Part shown: in pieces, positions 12,449-24,064 of the stretch | Layout: each line of letters starts with the position of its first letter | Position numbering within the stretch: position 1 is the stretch's first letter | Source of the DNA: Cryptomeria japonica | Lineage: Eukaryota > Streptophyta > Pinopsida > Cupressales > Cupressaceae | Length of the DNA: 64,000 bases | Reading direction: 5' to 3' | Assembly (NCBI RefSeq): GCF_030272615.1 | Contig: NC_081415.1 | Location: 268,322,425-268,386,424 of the forward strand | Notes under the pieces: model-generated | The model's input: only the letters and a program-made list of their open reading frames with translations | Told to the model about the DNA's origin: nothing | Databases searched by the model: none | Made by a program: the position numbers and the translations under genes

Positions 12449-13438
12449 TTGGAATCCAAGAACACTGAGAGGGGGGGGGGGTGAATCAGTGTTCCACCAG
12501 TAAACAAATTTATGAACTTATTGCATATGAACCAGTTAATAGTAAATAAAATTAAAGTGCATAAACCAAGTAACACATAAAGAAGCAACACCATAACACC
12601 AATATTCATATTTGGAAAACCCTGCAAAGGGAAGAACCACGATGGGGCTGATACCCACAATATCTATATACTTGATCAAGGTATACAAATATTACATTGA
12701 GGGGATTGCACATGCAATTAGGCCAACTGCCTAGAGCTCACTGCTCAAACAGAGGTCTCATTGACTTACACAACAATATACAATGATTACAAATAAAAAT
12801 GATTATTGATTGCATCTAATGATGACGGATAAGTTTTAGTTAATGTTCTGTCGACCCTCTTTGTGAACCAATTTATTGATACTCTATTATGCCTTGTTCT
12901 GCTATTGGTTGAGACTGCGCACGTGAAATTGTGCATTGAAGCTTCTTTTCGCTGACCGGAATGCATACAATCAATTTCTGATTGATTCGCAACCAAAATC
13001 GAATTCTCATTAACATAAAATCCATCGCTAAAATATCTCCTTAAATACTCTTTCAAATTGTTAATATGTTGACCTCAATGAAGAATTATAATGCGTCGGC
13101 TGCCAGATCACAAGGTATATCATGCATGATCCCAATGCCCATGTTGGCCTACACACGCTATCAAAAATTCCATGAAAGAAATTATCGGGCTCACAAGATA
13201 TCTTAGCCGGGTCCTATACTTAACCGGGTTCCAAATGCATGTTACTGGTACCAAGGCTAACCGGTTATTAAGCAAAGTGTATATACCGGTTGTGTGTAGT
13301 GTATACCGACTGACCCAATCAAAGCAAAATGATAAGGCAATGAATCCCGATGAGAATTATCAACACCTGAAGATGAGTTGCCATCAATGATAACCCTAAA
13401 TACAATTTGCCTTACCGAATGAGTGTCAATTGCCAACA
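12449..13438 (-). repeat. Element E 5' LTR
   Basis: 990-bp terminal repeat next to the primer-binding site at 12435-12446. The left end reads TATTGG instead of TGTTGG, and the G run after it is four bases longer than in the other LTR. It ends CCAACA at 13438, followed by the CTTTC target duplication. Confidence 0.88.
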
Positions 13439-14140
13439 CTTTCCCTATCTCTTTGTCCATCCCTTTCTATCTCTCTTGATATCTCTCCCTCTCCCTCTCC
13501 CTCTCTCCCCCTACCTTTCTCTCCTTCCCTCTCTTTATCTCTCCTTCTATCTCTCTCACTCCCTCCCTGTCTCCCTCCCTATCCCCCTATCTATCTATCT
13601 ATCTATCTATCTATCTCTAACACTCTCTCCCTTTCTCTTCTCGTATATCTCTTTCCCTCTCCCTTTATCTGTCCTGCCTCTATATCTCTATCTTGTTGTC
13701 TCTCTCCTCTAGAGTCTCTACATCTCCTTATATACCTATCTTTCTATCACTCTATCTCAACATTTATATTTCTCTCTAGCTCTCCCCTCCATATTACTCT
13801 ATATATCTGTATCACTTCCTCTCCACCTCTACCCCTCCCTCTCTATTTCAACATCTCTCTATCTCCCTCTCTCTAGATCTCTGTATCCATTTGTTTCCCT
13901 CTTTCTATCTTTCTCTAACTTCATTTCAACCTCCACATCCCTCTCTCCCCCTCTATCTCTACATATGTCTTCCTCTCTCTATCCATCCATCTCTCTCCCT
14001 CTCTCCCTCCCTCTGTCTTCCTAGACCTCTATATCTGTATCTCTTTCCCTCTCTATTTGTATCTCCTCAAATTTATTCTTCAATGTCTCCTTCCATCTCT
14101 ATCTTATTATATGTCCATCTCTTTGCCCTTATATATCTGT
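13439..14140. repeat. CT-rich microsatellite tract, right of element E
   Basis: Continuation of the pyrimidine tract interrupted by E, with TCTCCCTC, (TATC)n near 13588-13617 and CCCTCTCT words. The 101-148 codon frames it produces are low-complexity Ser/Leu/Pro/Tyr and are not proteins. Confidence 0.85.
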
Positions 14141-14149
14141 CCAATTGAC

Positions 14150-14586
14150 CTCATATACAACACAAATGTATGCAAAAAATAGACCAAAAAATTCCCTACT
14201 TGGCATTCCACACCTCTTTGGCATACCCATTGCACACCAAAATGAGATTGCTAATAAATAATTAATAAAAAAAAAACTATTTGTAATTTTATTTTCCACC
14301 AATCAAAGCCATAAATAAATCAATTCAAAAATTCTGAAATAAAAGTGTCGAGGACTTCAAACATAGAACAAAGAGAAAAAAAGAACATACTAAACGATAT
14401 ACCTAAACATCACAGGCAAATAATATTCTGTCAATCTCAATATAGCTAGAGCTACTCTTGAAAGTGAAAACCCCTGCGTTTTACAGAATTTTATTCTTCT
14501 AGGGTTTAAGACAGTTTACTGAACCCCTGGGATTTACGCTACTCTGTTAAAATTCCGATACAAGGGCACCATATTTTGTAGAAAGA
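14150..14586 (+). promoter_or_regulatory. EMG1 upstream region with telo-box
   Basis: AT-rich upstream DNA leading to the first ATG of the EMG1-like gene at 14587. CCAATCAAAGCC at about 14299 is a CCAAT-type sequence. TCTAGGGTTT at 14498-14507 (AAACCCTAGA on the other strand) is a telo-box, an element known to be enriched in promoters of plant ribosomal-protein and ribosome-biogenesis genes. It sits about 80 bp before the ATG, fitting the gene's function. No clear TATA box is assigned. Confidence 0.5.
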
Positions 14587-17500
14587 ATGGAAGAATCTTT
14601 GAAGCGAAAGAGAGAGGACGACGACGAGGAAGATGAAGTACTGGCGGGTTTGGGAGCCGCCTGTCCTCCAGCTAACAACAATAGCGACGGAGGAGTTGTT
14701 TTTGTGCTGCTGAAGGCGTCCCTCGAGGTTGGCAAAGTTGGCAAGGTACCGATTTCATCTTTTCTTTTTCTTTTACGTTTTTTTTCCCCCATTTTAAGTC
14801 TGCATTGAATTGTTTTCTGTCCGGAGAGCCCATAAATCTCTTCATTGTAGAGACTTCCTCTTCCCTCCAACCATCATGATTTTTGCCAAAGTGGAGAGAT
14901 TCCTTGCGACTGGGGCCTGGTGAAAGTCAGAACTCTGGCAAAACTTAGCATATTAAACCTGTAAACAATATTGAAAATCACTAAAAAATGTTCTAAGTCT
15001 CTGGAATTGAGCTCTCCGTGCTGCAAATCCACTTTTTTTTTTAAGCTCGGGTATTGCAAAACATAAATCTAGATAATTTTTAATTTTTTGTGGTAATTGA
15101 CCCATATGCATTTTAGTTCATCTCAAAATAACAGACACTATGTTTTCATAGTTCATTGTAAGGAAATTAGAATGCTTTTGGGAAAAAAACTGTGAGAGAA
15201 TTTGGAATCATGATAGTAATGTTTTAAGTCATCTCAAAATGACTTCCACAAACACAAACATAATATAAAAAATCTTTTTATTTGCACAGCTTATTCCTTC
15301 ATAAATTGTACACAAACAGTTTTATTGCATGGTTTGCCGCCTCGGTCAAGAAAAATATAAATTATTAAACAGAGCACCTGCATTTCTATAGTAACTGCCA
15401 CACATATAGGGTTTGCAACTGCAGTGGTCAATGTCTTATAGCACTCCAAAGAATATATCTACAGAAGAGATCAAATTGGTCTTAGGTTTTCATCAACAAG
15501 TTGGAGTTTATAAGCAAATTTGTGTTCTGCCTTGTCCACGGTTAGCATCAGTCCTTAGCAGTGATTACAACAAAAGCTTTTCCAGATGAGACAGGATCAA
15601 TACCACTCTTATGCAATGAACAGGTGCTTACAAATTCTTAGGAACTGTCAGGATGTTCAGATAGCACCTCATGGTTACAATCATAGTATCTTTCCATTTA
15701 CACGGCATTGACCCAATGCAACAAAAGTCTAAATAGAATTCAACTACCCAGATTTAAAAAAGGAAAACCTTGGCAAAAAATTGGAAAACCTCCCAAAAAA
15801 TACACTAAACACTAGAAGGCCAAATTTTCAAACACTAAACTAGAAAAACCAATACTAACAAAAATATTAAGCATTTTGCCCGATTTCTGATTGAATAGCT
15901 AGTGTGAGGTGGATATAAGCCTCCATCTTTCTAGTGGGCTCATAACCTCTTTTTGACTTCACCTAGATCTTATTTGTCAAATGCAACATTAATAATTCCA
16001 AAAGCATGGTCAATTGAAGTGATAGAATCAATGACCTTGCCTTGACAAGTAGAGTGTGAAACATTGCTAATAGTACTATTTGCAAGTTTTGAGGGGCCAG
16101 CTTCCTCTGAGAACACATCTTTAGAATGCATTTTCCAAATTACAATAAACCATTTACCAATTTGCAAGTTCAAGGTATCAATTTCCACTGAGAATGCACC
16201 ATTTACAATCAAAATTTCAAATTACAATTAACGGCCCTTTGCAATACATAATGGAATTTGAAGCTAGATGCTCAAATTTTGGACCTCTTTGCCAACACAC
16301 CTGAGGGAATTTGAAGCTTAGGTGCTTGAACCCTAGACCTTTTTGACAACACACTTAAGCGAATTAACTACTATGCAATACACCTAGTTATATGAAGGAT
16401 GCATAAAATAAAGTAAAGATTTGTTTGGCCAAAACAAAAAAAGGTGAAAACTACAACCGCTACAAAAATATTTCAATCCTTCACCATTTCCTGCTAATTC
16501 CTTGGCAGATTAAACTCTTAATTTTTCTGTTGAAGAGAAAGGCAACTATAAATAAAAATGATACATATTTTTTTGGAATAGTGAGCAGCAAAATAGATTT
16601 TAACTTTTGAAATCTGCCTTCTTAAGTGTGTGTCTTTCTCTTGTATCATCCAAGAGCGCCTTGCTACAATTGATCTTGTCAAACATGCCACAAAATACTT
16701 CCGAATAGCACTGACCATATTATGTCATGCAATGAAATATCTATCATGTATAGAAGCTTGTTTTTGAATTCCAAATCGTGTGAAGACCATAATTATATTA
16801 ACCAAGGGAGAATAGCTCTAAAAAATAGATTCAGTTTGTGGTAAGGTTGGAAATTGCATGTTTACTCTATCAAATGCAACACTCTTGTGTAAGAATATGC
16901 TCTTCAGAGACATTGTGGTCCTATCAATGCAGTTCATTATTCTCCTCATTTTCAGGAGAAAGGTTTTCAACATTGTAAGTGCACTAAATTTTTTGTTTTT
17001 CTCCTTTGCCCCAAGATCCTTCTTTGACGGTAAGATCCATGTTTGCGTGCGGAGATTATGATGTTAGCTATTTATCCACTTTCTTTGTTCTCTGTTTTTA
17101 AATGTAAGCATTTGGGCTTTGTTCACATCAAGGTACTTTGAAAATAAGGTTCTTTATAGATTTTATATGTTAAAATGCAACTCCATAAAACTGATCAGTT
17201 TAACCAAGGAATCAATAGCCAGATTGCATTTCTAGTATGCTGATGCTATTAGCTCCCAGGTATTTAAGCTTGAGAATAATCACCACTTATTGATACATTT
17301 ACCAGCCACACATGACGAAGGAAATAAGACTGTCATAATAATATATAGAAATGCAAGGAATACTCCTTTTATTCACGATGCACTACAAAGAATTTGAAAT
17401 CTAGTTTTCACAGAGAACCGAATCCTTTTTCACTTAAGAAATGAGTGCTTTTGTTTGTTTCCCCTCTAGTTGCCTATATGTCACATTCACTTTTAACTAG

Positions 17501-19747
17501 TGTCTGGATCATTATATTATCCTGTTGATTTAATCTTTTCTATTTTCTGCCAAATTCTGAACACAAGAATTATACTTTATTGTGGAATCCTTTCTACCCA
17601 CTTCACTCTATGGTTCAGGTCCATGAATAGGACATGGTTAATATTCTGGTTTGAAGCAAGCCTCACTCATATTTGACATTCTTGGTTGAGATCATTATAA
17701 TTATTTGAACCATGAATCTTTCTAGCATGAAGGCATTAAGTGTGTGAAAAGAAAGATCTAAAAGCTTTAAGTCACAACAAAATATACATCACCTTATTAT
17801 TTTAGCAATAATATGTAAACAGTCCATGGGATCATTTTTGTTGGTTATATTTTCAATATGGGACTGAGCTGCTTACATAGGAAAAATAGACTGTAACGAA
17901 GAATATATTCCTAGCAGTCTATGCAGCTAACAAGGGCATCTCAAATAAATTTAATGAACCTGTTAATTGCTTTTGGGCAAGACACTGCACCTACTGTGGT
18001 TCATGTTCACATGCATTAGATGCAGGATTCAAAATAGATTATAGAAGAACTCATCTCTGTAACCATCTGATAAAATGATGATTTGTTTTAAAGGATTGAT
18101 TAGGAGGCTTAAAAAACCTACCTAAGATATGAAATCCCTTTCTCTCACAGCAATGAAAAAAGCGTCACTTGAAACTTCTCTTAGTCTTCATTACACATTG
18201 GCTATGAATAGCCAAGAAGATTGTTGGATTAAATTTGTGGAAGATTCATACAGCTATCATTTCTTATTTCCAAGAAATCTGAAAACAGTCTCAGTTGTTT
18301 TTGATAACCCTAATTTTGTATTCTTTACATTTGTGGAAAATCCAATAAGAGCATCATTCTATGCTACAACTAATTTTGTATAGAATACAGAAAAAGTGTA
18401 CAGGTTTTAAAAATGTAGAAGGCAAAACATAATGTCTTTAGATGGTACAAATGAAGAATAATTTTTGTTCTAGAATGTCAGTTTCTTGCTTTACGAATTA
18501 GGGTTTTCTTTTTGTGAAAGTTGAATAACCAACACATTAAGTAATTGAATAGATCTGTGACTATGAAAATAAATAATTCAAAATTGAATTTAAAGATTTT
18601 GACATTAGATCTGTCTTCAAAGATTGAGATGGACTTGCTGAAACTTAAAACACAATAAGGCTACTAACAGAAAGCTACAATTTTTATGCTGTATGAATGC
18701 CATCAATGCCATCAATGCCATCCAGATATTGTGGTGCTAAGTACTGTTTTGTTTATTGTGAAGAATCTTTCTGATTTAGTTTTATATTTTTTATATACAG
18801 ATATACCAGCTGTTGAACTGTGATGACCATGTTCATTTTTTGAAAAAGAACAAACAGAACCCAGCAGAATATCGACCTGATATTGTTCACCAGGTTATTT
18901 TACCTGTCCTTCAACTGGGAGCAGAGGTTTAAATTTGTGTTCTTGACTGTTCTATTTGAAATTGCTCTCTGATAAACGTCTGAATGCCCTCAGGCACTTT
19001 TGGCAATTTTGGATAGTCCTCTCAATAAGGCTGGAAGGCTTAGCGCTGTTTATGTGCAAACTAAGAAGAATATCCTTATCAAAGTAAACCCCCATGTTCG
19101 TCTTCCAAGAACCTTCAAGCGTTTTTGTGGATTGATGGGTAGGCTTAAGGACTACTTTATGTTTTCTGTCATAAGTTTTTGATTCATTCTATTTTGTTCC
19201 CTTAGATGTGAATGATCTGGATGATATATCTAAGAGCAATGCATTTCTGTGTTGGGTTATGAGTGCAGTGCAACTGCTACAGAAACTGAGCATTCGTGCA
19301 ACTAATGGTCCAGATAGACTCCTCCGTGTGATCAAGAATCCAGTCACAAAGTATCTGCCAAGTGAAGCTCGTCGGGTTGGTGAGTAGTGGGATTGTTTTT
19401 CTTTCTTTATAATATGTGAAACTCCTAAGACAAATACAATCCCCATATATTGACTGGATGAAGGTTGCCATGATGGTACACAGGGCTGTCACACAGTGCA
19501 TCTAAAGTAGTACAACTTCATGACTATGTTGAAGCTGTCCGTGATAATGTTCCCCTTGTGTTTGTGGTAAGATTAGGGAGTTTTATAGACAGCTGTAATA
19601 CATGCAATATGTTGTAGTTCTTGCTTTTGTAATTAATTTATAAGCACTAGCTAGCAAAAATTCGTCTCTGAAAGAGGTTTGTGATACAGGTTGGGGCTAT
19701 GTCTCACGGGAAGATTGATGCAGACTATTTAGACGATTTTATCTCAA
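14587..19747 (+). CDS. EMG1: EMG1/NEP1 rRNA pseudouridine N1-methyltransferase, six exons found, 3' end missing
   Basis: Nucleolar SPOUT-family enzyme that methylates N1 of a hypermodified pseudouridine in 18S rRNA and is needed for 40S subunit assembly. Exons inferred from protein continuity and GT-AG borders: 14587-14745, 18801-18893, 18994-19138, 19269-19379, 19484-19566, 19690-19747; all phases agree (649 nt). Recognisable blocks: KVGK joined to IYQLLNCD across intron 1, [68 protein letters not shown] and GAMSHGKID. An acidic leader (about 50 residues with [12 protein letters not shown]) precedes the catalytic domain. The last ~30 residues of the family (the part containing YPLSA in homologues) were not found before the LINE at 22104, so the last exon is either further away or lost. 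Read-through of exon 6 ends at a stop about 15 bases on. Confidence 0.88.
14746..18800 (+). other. EMG1 intron 1 (4.06 kb)
   Basis: Bounded by AAG|GTACCG and TATATACAG|ATATAC, joining KVGK to IYQLLNC in phase 0. The interior is AT-rich and contains only short frames (15970-16212, 16425-16610, 18129-18383) without recognisable domains. A small CCATCAATG triplication occurs at about 18700-18730. I see no transposon-like ends in it. The length is large for a flowering-plant intron and would be ordinary in conifers. Confidence 0.75.
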
Positions 19748-21960
19748 GTAAGTTGCACCCATAGTTTGTCTTGCTTGCATGCCAATGAACATTGACCGTT
19801 GAAGTTGAAAACACAACATCAAGTTGTGAAAGTGAATAGCTCAATCTGATTGTTATATTGCTCAGTTATTGGCAATGCCCTGACAAGTCAGTCCTTGTAC
19901 CCGACTGGAATGATTCCGGTGCCAGGTGTGTCCTGGGTCCAGTCCAGGTACATCCTGGGCATGCCAAAGGTGTTGGCTGCCTGGGCAGTACCCAGGGTGA
20001 ACCTGGGTGTGCCCTAGGAAAACAAAACAAAACTAAAAGTATCTCTAAAGAAGCTCTAATAACTGCTGTACAGGACAGTATACTTGTACTTCAAGCTTGC
20101 TGCAATGAATCTACACCTTATGTTGTCTGGATGTTGTTTGAAAATAAATATTCAAGTTACCAGGGTTGGGGAATTTTTTTCTTGGAATTTGGTTTTTGTC
20201 CATTCAAGTTTATTGTTCAATATTAAAATAATATAATCATAACATCACATCATAAACTATTCAATAAAATAAGTTATAAATAAAACTGAGAACATTGATA
20301 TTTATAAAATGAAAATAAAAAATCAAATTGTTAAAATAAAATAAAAAATTATGAACATTCAAAAAATATATTTAAAATTATAATTTGAAGTAACTTCAAT
20401 ATAAATTAAGTTTAACAAAGAGCACCCCTCAAGTTTGGTCATGGGTGATGCTAAAAGCCTAAGGATTAATGGTCGAGGGAAAAGATCGGCTATGATCGTT
20501 TCTCTTGTTTGGTGGGATTCAGCAATTCGGTTATTTTCATGATAGTGATGTGGGCAAATCAAATGCACCAGCAGCCTAGTACTATATGCTGCAAGGTTAT
20601 TCCGGGGCTGGTCTGTTCATTGGATGGATGCAGGGATGAGTGCAGAGCTGCATTGGTGTGCATGGCCAGAAAAGAAGGGCACGGTTTTTCTTTCATTCTC
20701 TCTTGCTGTTGTCTGCTGACTCCTCTGTCCCTGCAGATCCTTTGTACGATTCAATGATTTTATTGCAAATATGTAGAAACCCCCCAAAAGTATAAAAAAT
20801 GCTACTGGTTCTGGCTGAGTACTGGTAGCTTAGTTAAAATTTTAAAAATAAATTATCCCTTAATCGGAATCTGTTCAAACCTATATTGGCCTGCTATTAG
20901 GGGAACACTTACTAGATGACTAGAGTCCATATCTAGAAACAATTTATTTAATCCTGCATCTCCAGTATATTTATTATTCTAATAGTAGTATTTATCTAAG
21001 TTGCTGAATCGGAATCAGAATTGGGTATGTGGGTACGATGCTTTGGTTTTTCAAAAAAATTTGGGGGCTGGGTACTTCTGCATACGTCTGTACAGGAAAT
21101 GTATTAAAATCAAATTTTTATATTCAAAATTAAATATATTAATTATGAATTTAATAAATATACATATATTAAAAATAAAGTATATTACTAATATATATTA
21201 AATTAAATTTATACATTATATATTAAAATTAAATATATTCATATTTAATAATGTTCAATGTTGTATAAGCATACAAGTTTTTAATTTATAATTATAATTT
21301 TAAATCTTTTATTATTTCTAATTCATACTTTTATAATATAATTATTAATATGTATTTTAATAGACAATATATTAAAATTAATATAATAATTTAAATTTAA
21401 AACAATTTTTAAATATTAATTATAAAAAATATTTTAAATTATATATTAATATTTAATGAATATATTATATAAAGTGAAACTATTATGGTTGCAGGAGGAT
21501 TATTTTTAAATGCTGAGGGACGTTTCTTTCATTGGATGCGAGGGATGCAATGCTGGATTTCTTGACCATACCACTCCAATTAGCTGTGCACCTACTAGTT
21601 GCTTTAGTAGACTTCCCAAACACAAATGGAGGGTTTTCTGGTGTCATATATTATGATTCCAATTTTTGATTCACAATTTCCGTCTAAAAGAAAACTAGGT
21701 TATTTTTAGGGTTTTCTCTTTCACAAGGAAAGAATGTTGGTTAGGTGTTTTTGAGGGCAGAAGTTGGCAAATCTATGGACAAAAATTCCAAATCCCCACA
21801 GATTCGGCGTTGATTCCATATAGACTCCAATTCTAGGACATTTCATACCTAGAATCGGCCTAATCTTCCAACGATTTGGTAATATATAACCATGCCAAGA
21901 GTCTCATGTCCTAACCGGGAAAATGTAAATAAAAACTAAAACTTAAATTAGAGTCATGCA
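19748..21960. other. Downstream of EMG1 exon 6: no gene seen
   Basis: Includes a short GC-richer patch with repeated CCTGGG/CCAGG words (about 19900-20020) and two very AT-rich patches (20220-20400 and 21085-21480) that look like decayed repeat DNA. I searched by eye for the missing EMG1 C-terminal exon and did not find it. The 19858-20226 frame has no recognisable domain. Confidence 0.5.
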
Positions 21961-21984
21961 ATTTCCACAGTCCATAGTGCTAGA

Positions 21985-22103
21985 TTTGATAAATTTTTGG
22001 ATTAAACTGTGTTAATTTTTCATTGTCAATGTTTTAGATCATACTTCATGATCTATCATGAGGACGAAATAGTTAGAGAGCAGAAATCTAACTAAATTTT
22101 CTT
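21985..22103. repeat. MITE-like sequence, left part (interrupted by LINE-2)
   Basis: AGATTTGATAAATTT, ATTAAACTGTGT and AATAGTTAGAGAGCAG here match, in inverted orientation, words of the fold-back unit at 28325-28520 (ATTTCTGCTCCCTAACTATT). LINE-2 inserted at the end of this stretch. Confidence 0.55.
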
Positions 22104-22143
22104 TTTTTTTTTTTGAATAAAAGGGTAAAAACTTTATTGAAAA

Positions 22144-22740
22144 TCAGAAAAAAGCATTACACAGAAAGGCAGAGCCCCGAGGCCCTAAAGAAACCAACCA
22201 ACCCAACCACAAATCAACCAGCTTCAAAACCATCCATGTCCTCAGTGAGAATCTTCTACAATTCCTGACAGTAGTCCCCAGAGAGATGCTCCCAACCTTC
22301 CACTTTCCAATCACTATTATGATCTGAGGCCCACTTGGCCAAACAGTTTGCCACTCCATTCCATTCGCGAGGAATATGGATGAAGGACACCTGCTCCATT
22401 AACGAGCTAATTTGGAGAATCTGTTGAACAATCCTTGCCAATTGCCACTAAATCCCACTCACCTTCTGCTCAGACAACAAGTTAACAACAATTTGTGAAT
22501 CCGATTCACAAATCACCTTCCTACAACCCAACGCCAAAGCCCGCTCCGGTGCATAAAGAATCGCTAAACCCTCCATAAAATTATTAGACTGCCATCCTTT
22601 ATGCACCTAATAGAAGAAAACAACCTCCCCCCTGCTGTTCCTGCCAACACCCCCTATTCCAGCAGGGCCTGGGTTACCCCTAGATGAGCCATCAGTGTTA
22701 ATCTTGATAAACTCATCCTGAGGGGGTATCCACCTTCCCA
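22144..22740 (-). pseudogene. LINE-2 RNase H region (decayed)
   Basis: Minus-strand frames at 22441-22256 and 22359-22144 include VSFIHIPREWNGVANCLAKWA, the C-terminal RNase H motif with the final catalytic region (consensus RExNxxAD.LAK; here ANCLAK replaces AD.LAK). Upstream, pieces of SDSQIVVNLL and of the N-terminal Asp region can be read in other frames. It ends about 40 bp before the poly(A). Confidence 0.65.
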
Positions 22741-22744
22741 CCCT

Positions 22745-23206
22745 TTACACCTTCTTAATAGCCCGTCTACCTCTCCTAACACAAGCAGAGGTCGGAGATA
22801 GCTCCTGCAATCCAAGCCTACTCACAATATCTGCCTCATCTCTACCCAACGGGAAGTTCACCTCACACTTAGCTTCCACTGTCTCCCGAATCATAACAGT
22901 GATCCTACTCCAAACTTGTTGAACAAACAATTTGGCCTCACGAAAAATCCTCCTGTTCCTTTCGAGCCAGATTTGCCACAGAATGAAGATGGGCCCAATA
23001 TACCAGACAGTCTGGATGAAGGAGGACGGAATAGGAGGTTTGCCCAAATTGCTCCAAAATTCCACCAGAGAATCTGCATGGACACAAGGATGCTTCCACA
23101 CCCCCCACCAATAGTGCCAGATAAGCATAGAGAATGGGCATCTGAAGAACAAATGAGAGGAATCTTCCTCTCCGTTACCACACAAAACACAGATAGAAGG
23201 CCCCAA
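22745..23206 (-). pseudogene. LINE-2 ORF2 zf-RVT segment
   Basis: A 153-residue open stretch beginning MGPSICVLCGNGEEDSSHLFFRCPF, with the C-x2-C...H...C pattern of the zinc-binding region between reverse transcriptase and RNase H in plant LINEs. It is followed by the WLERNRRIF motif. It is separated by a stop from the preceding ORF2 part (23590-23249), which carries connection sequence such as GVFSMASGYWELM. Confidence 0.8.
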
Positions 23207-23248
23207 GAATCCCTGCTTGCGGATATTGTCCCAAGTAAGACATCTATT

Positions 23249-24061
23249 TCAAGCTAAAGTCGAGGCAAAGCAGTTACACTTCGGCCAAGAAGCATCATTC
23301 CACACCTGTTTCCACCAGTTCACTTCTCTTCCCTCAAGTCTTCGGCTCATCAATTCCCAGTAACCACTAGCCATAGAAAAGACGCCCTTAGGATTTGGAG
23401 ACCAAGCAAGCCCATCCCTACCCTTAAGAGAGCTACAGTGTCTATTCGCCAAAATGCCCTGCAGCTCAGCACATTCTTCCTCCATCCCAACCACCGGCCA
23501 CTCATTAGGATTCTTCCACTGCTCCAAATCCAGTTGACCGCACCTATAGACAACCTTAAAATCACTCACCCTTGACCATCCCGCGTCCAAAAACCTCTGG
23601 CCCAGGTTTCCAAGGTTAGGAAACTAATTAAGGATGGGAGGTTAACCATCCCACGAGTCCTTCCAGAAAAGGACCTCTTCCCCCCTTCTGCAAATCTAAA
23701 AAAGCCCTGCCTTAATGAGAGAAGCCCCCCTCTTTAGCGTGTTCCAGATCGATGAGCCCTTTCCTTCAAGCGGATATCTAGGGATTTCCTCCATCGGGAT
23801 CCTTTGCATATATTTGTTGGCCAAAATCCTGGCCCAACCTCCATCCTGCTCAACACTCCACCTCCAGTACAATTTAGCTGCAAGTGCCTCCCCAAAAAGA
23901 ATAGACTGCCTTAACCCAAGCCCCCCCGACTGCTTCGGGCTACACACCAGGTCCCAATTGACCAGACTCCACTTGGAAGAGGAGAGATTTCCTGCCCATA
24001 AGAACTGCCTAGCCAGAGAGTCCAAACCTTTCAAGAACCACTTAGGTGCCAGCTGAAGCAT
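23249..24061 (-). pseudogene. LINE-2 ORF2 connection region
   Basis: Two open stretches (24061-23696 and 23590-23249) on the minus strand continue directly after the reverse transcriptase. They contain LARQFLWAGNLSSSKWSLVNWDLVC and GGLGLRQSILFGEALAAKLYWRW, the conserved linker seen after LINE reverse transcriptases in plants. They are interrupted by a stop and a short gap. Confidence 0.75.
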
Positions 24062-24064
24062 ACA

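Larger units (their letters stand above)
6375..13438 (-). mobile_element. Element E: non-autonomous LTR retrotransposon (7.06 kb)
   Basis: Two direct repeats of 991 bp (6375-7365) and 990 bp (12449-13438) flank the interior and are roughly 90% identical in the parts compared by eye. The left copy begins TGTTGG and both end CCAACA; the right copy begins TATTGG, a mutated TG. The 5-bp flanks are identical (CTTTC). Orientation is minus: the sequence just inside the right LTR (12435-12446) is the complement of TGGTATCAGAGC, the initiator-tRNA-Met primer site, and just inside the left LTR (7366-7377) is the complement of a purine run, AAAGGGGGAGAT, the polypurine tract. The interior has a coiled-coil/zinc-knuckle gag-like ORF and a second unrecognised ORF. 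No protease, integrase or reverse transcriptase could be found, so it would depend on another element's enzymes. Confidence 0.9.

Noticed and set aside
13407-14148. Open frames of 85-148 codons in the CT-rich tract (also 5743-5973 and 6107-6473)
   Set aside because: They encode only Ser/Leu/Pro/Tyr low complexity in overlapping frames of a microsatellite.
14547-14870. 107-codon antisense frame over EMG1 exon 1
   Set aside because: It is the complement of the acidic leader (Ser-rich run from GAC/GAG codons) and has no independent support.
19865-20030. Possible EMG1 exon 7 (reads IGNALTSQ after a CTCAG)
   Set aside because: Only a short chance similarity to the C-terminal NAL; the rest does not match the family and ends in an unrelated Val/Pro/Gly-rich stretch.
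22916-23257. 113-codon plus-strand frame within LINE-2
   Set aside because: Complement of the LINE-2 zf-RVT coding region.
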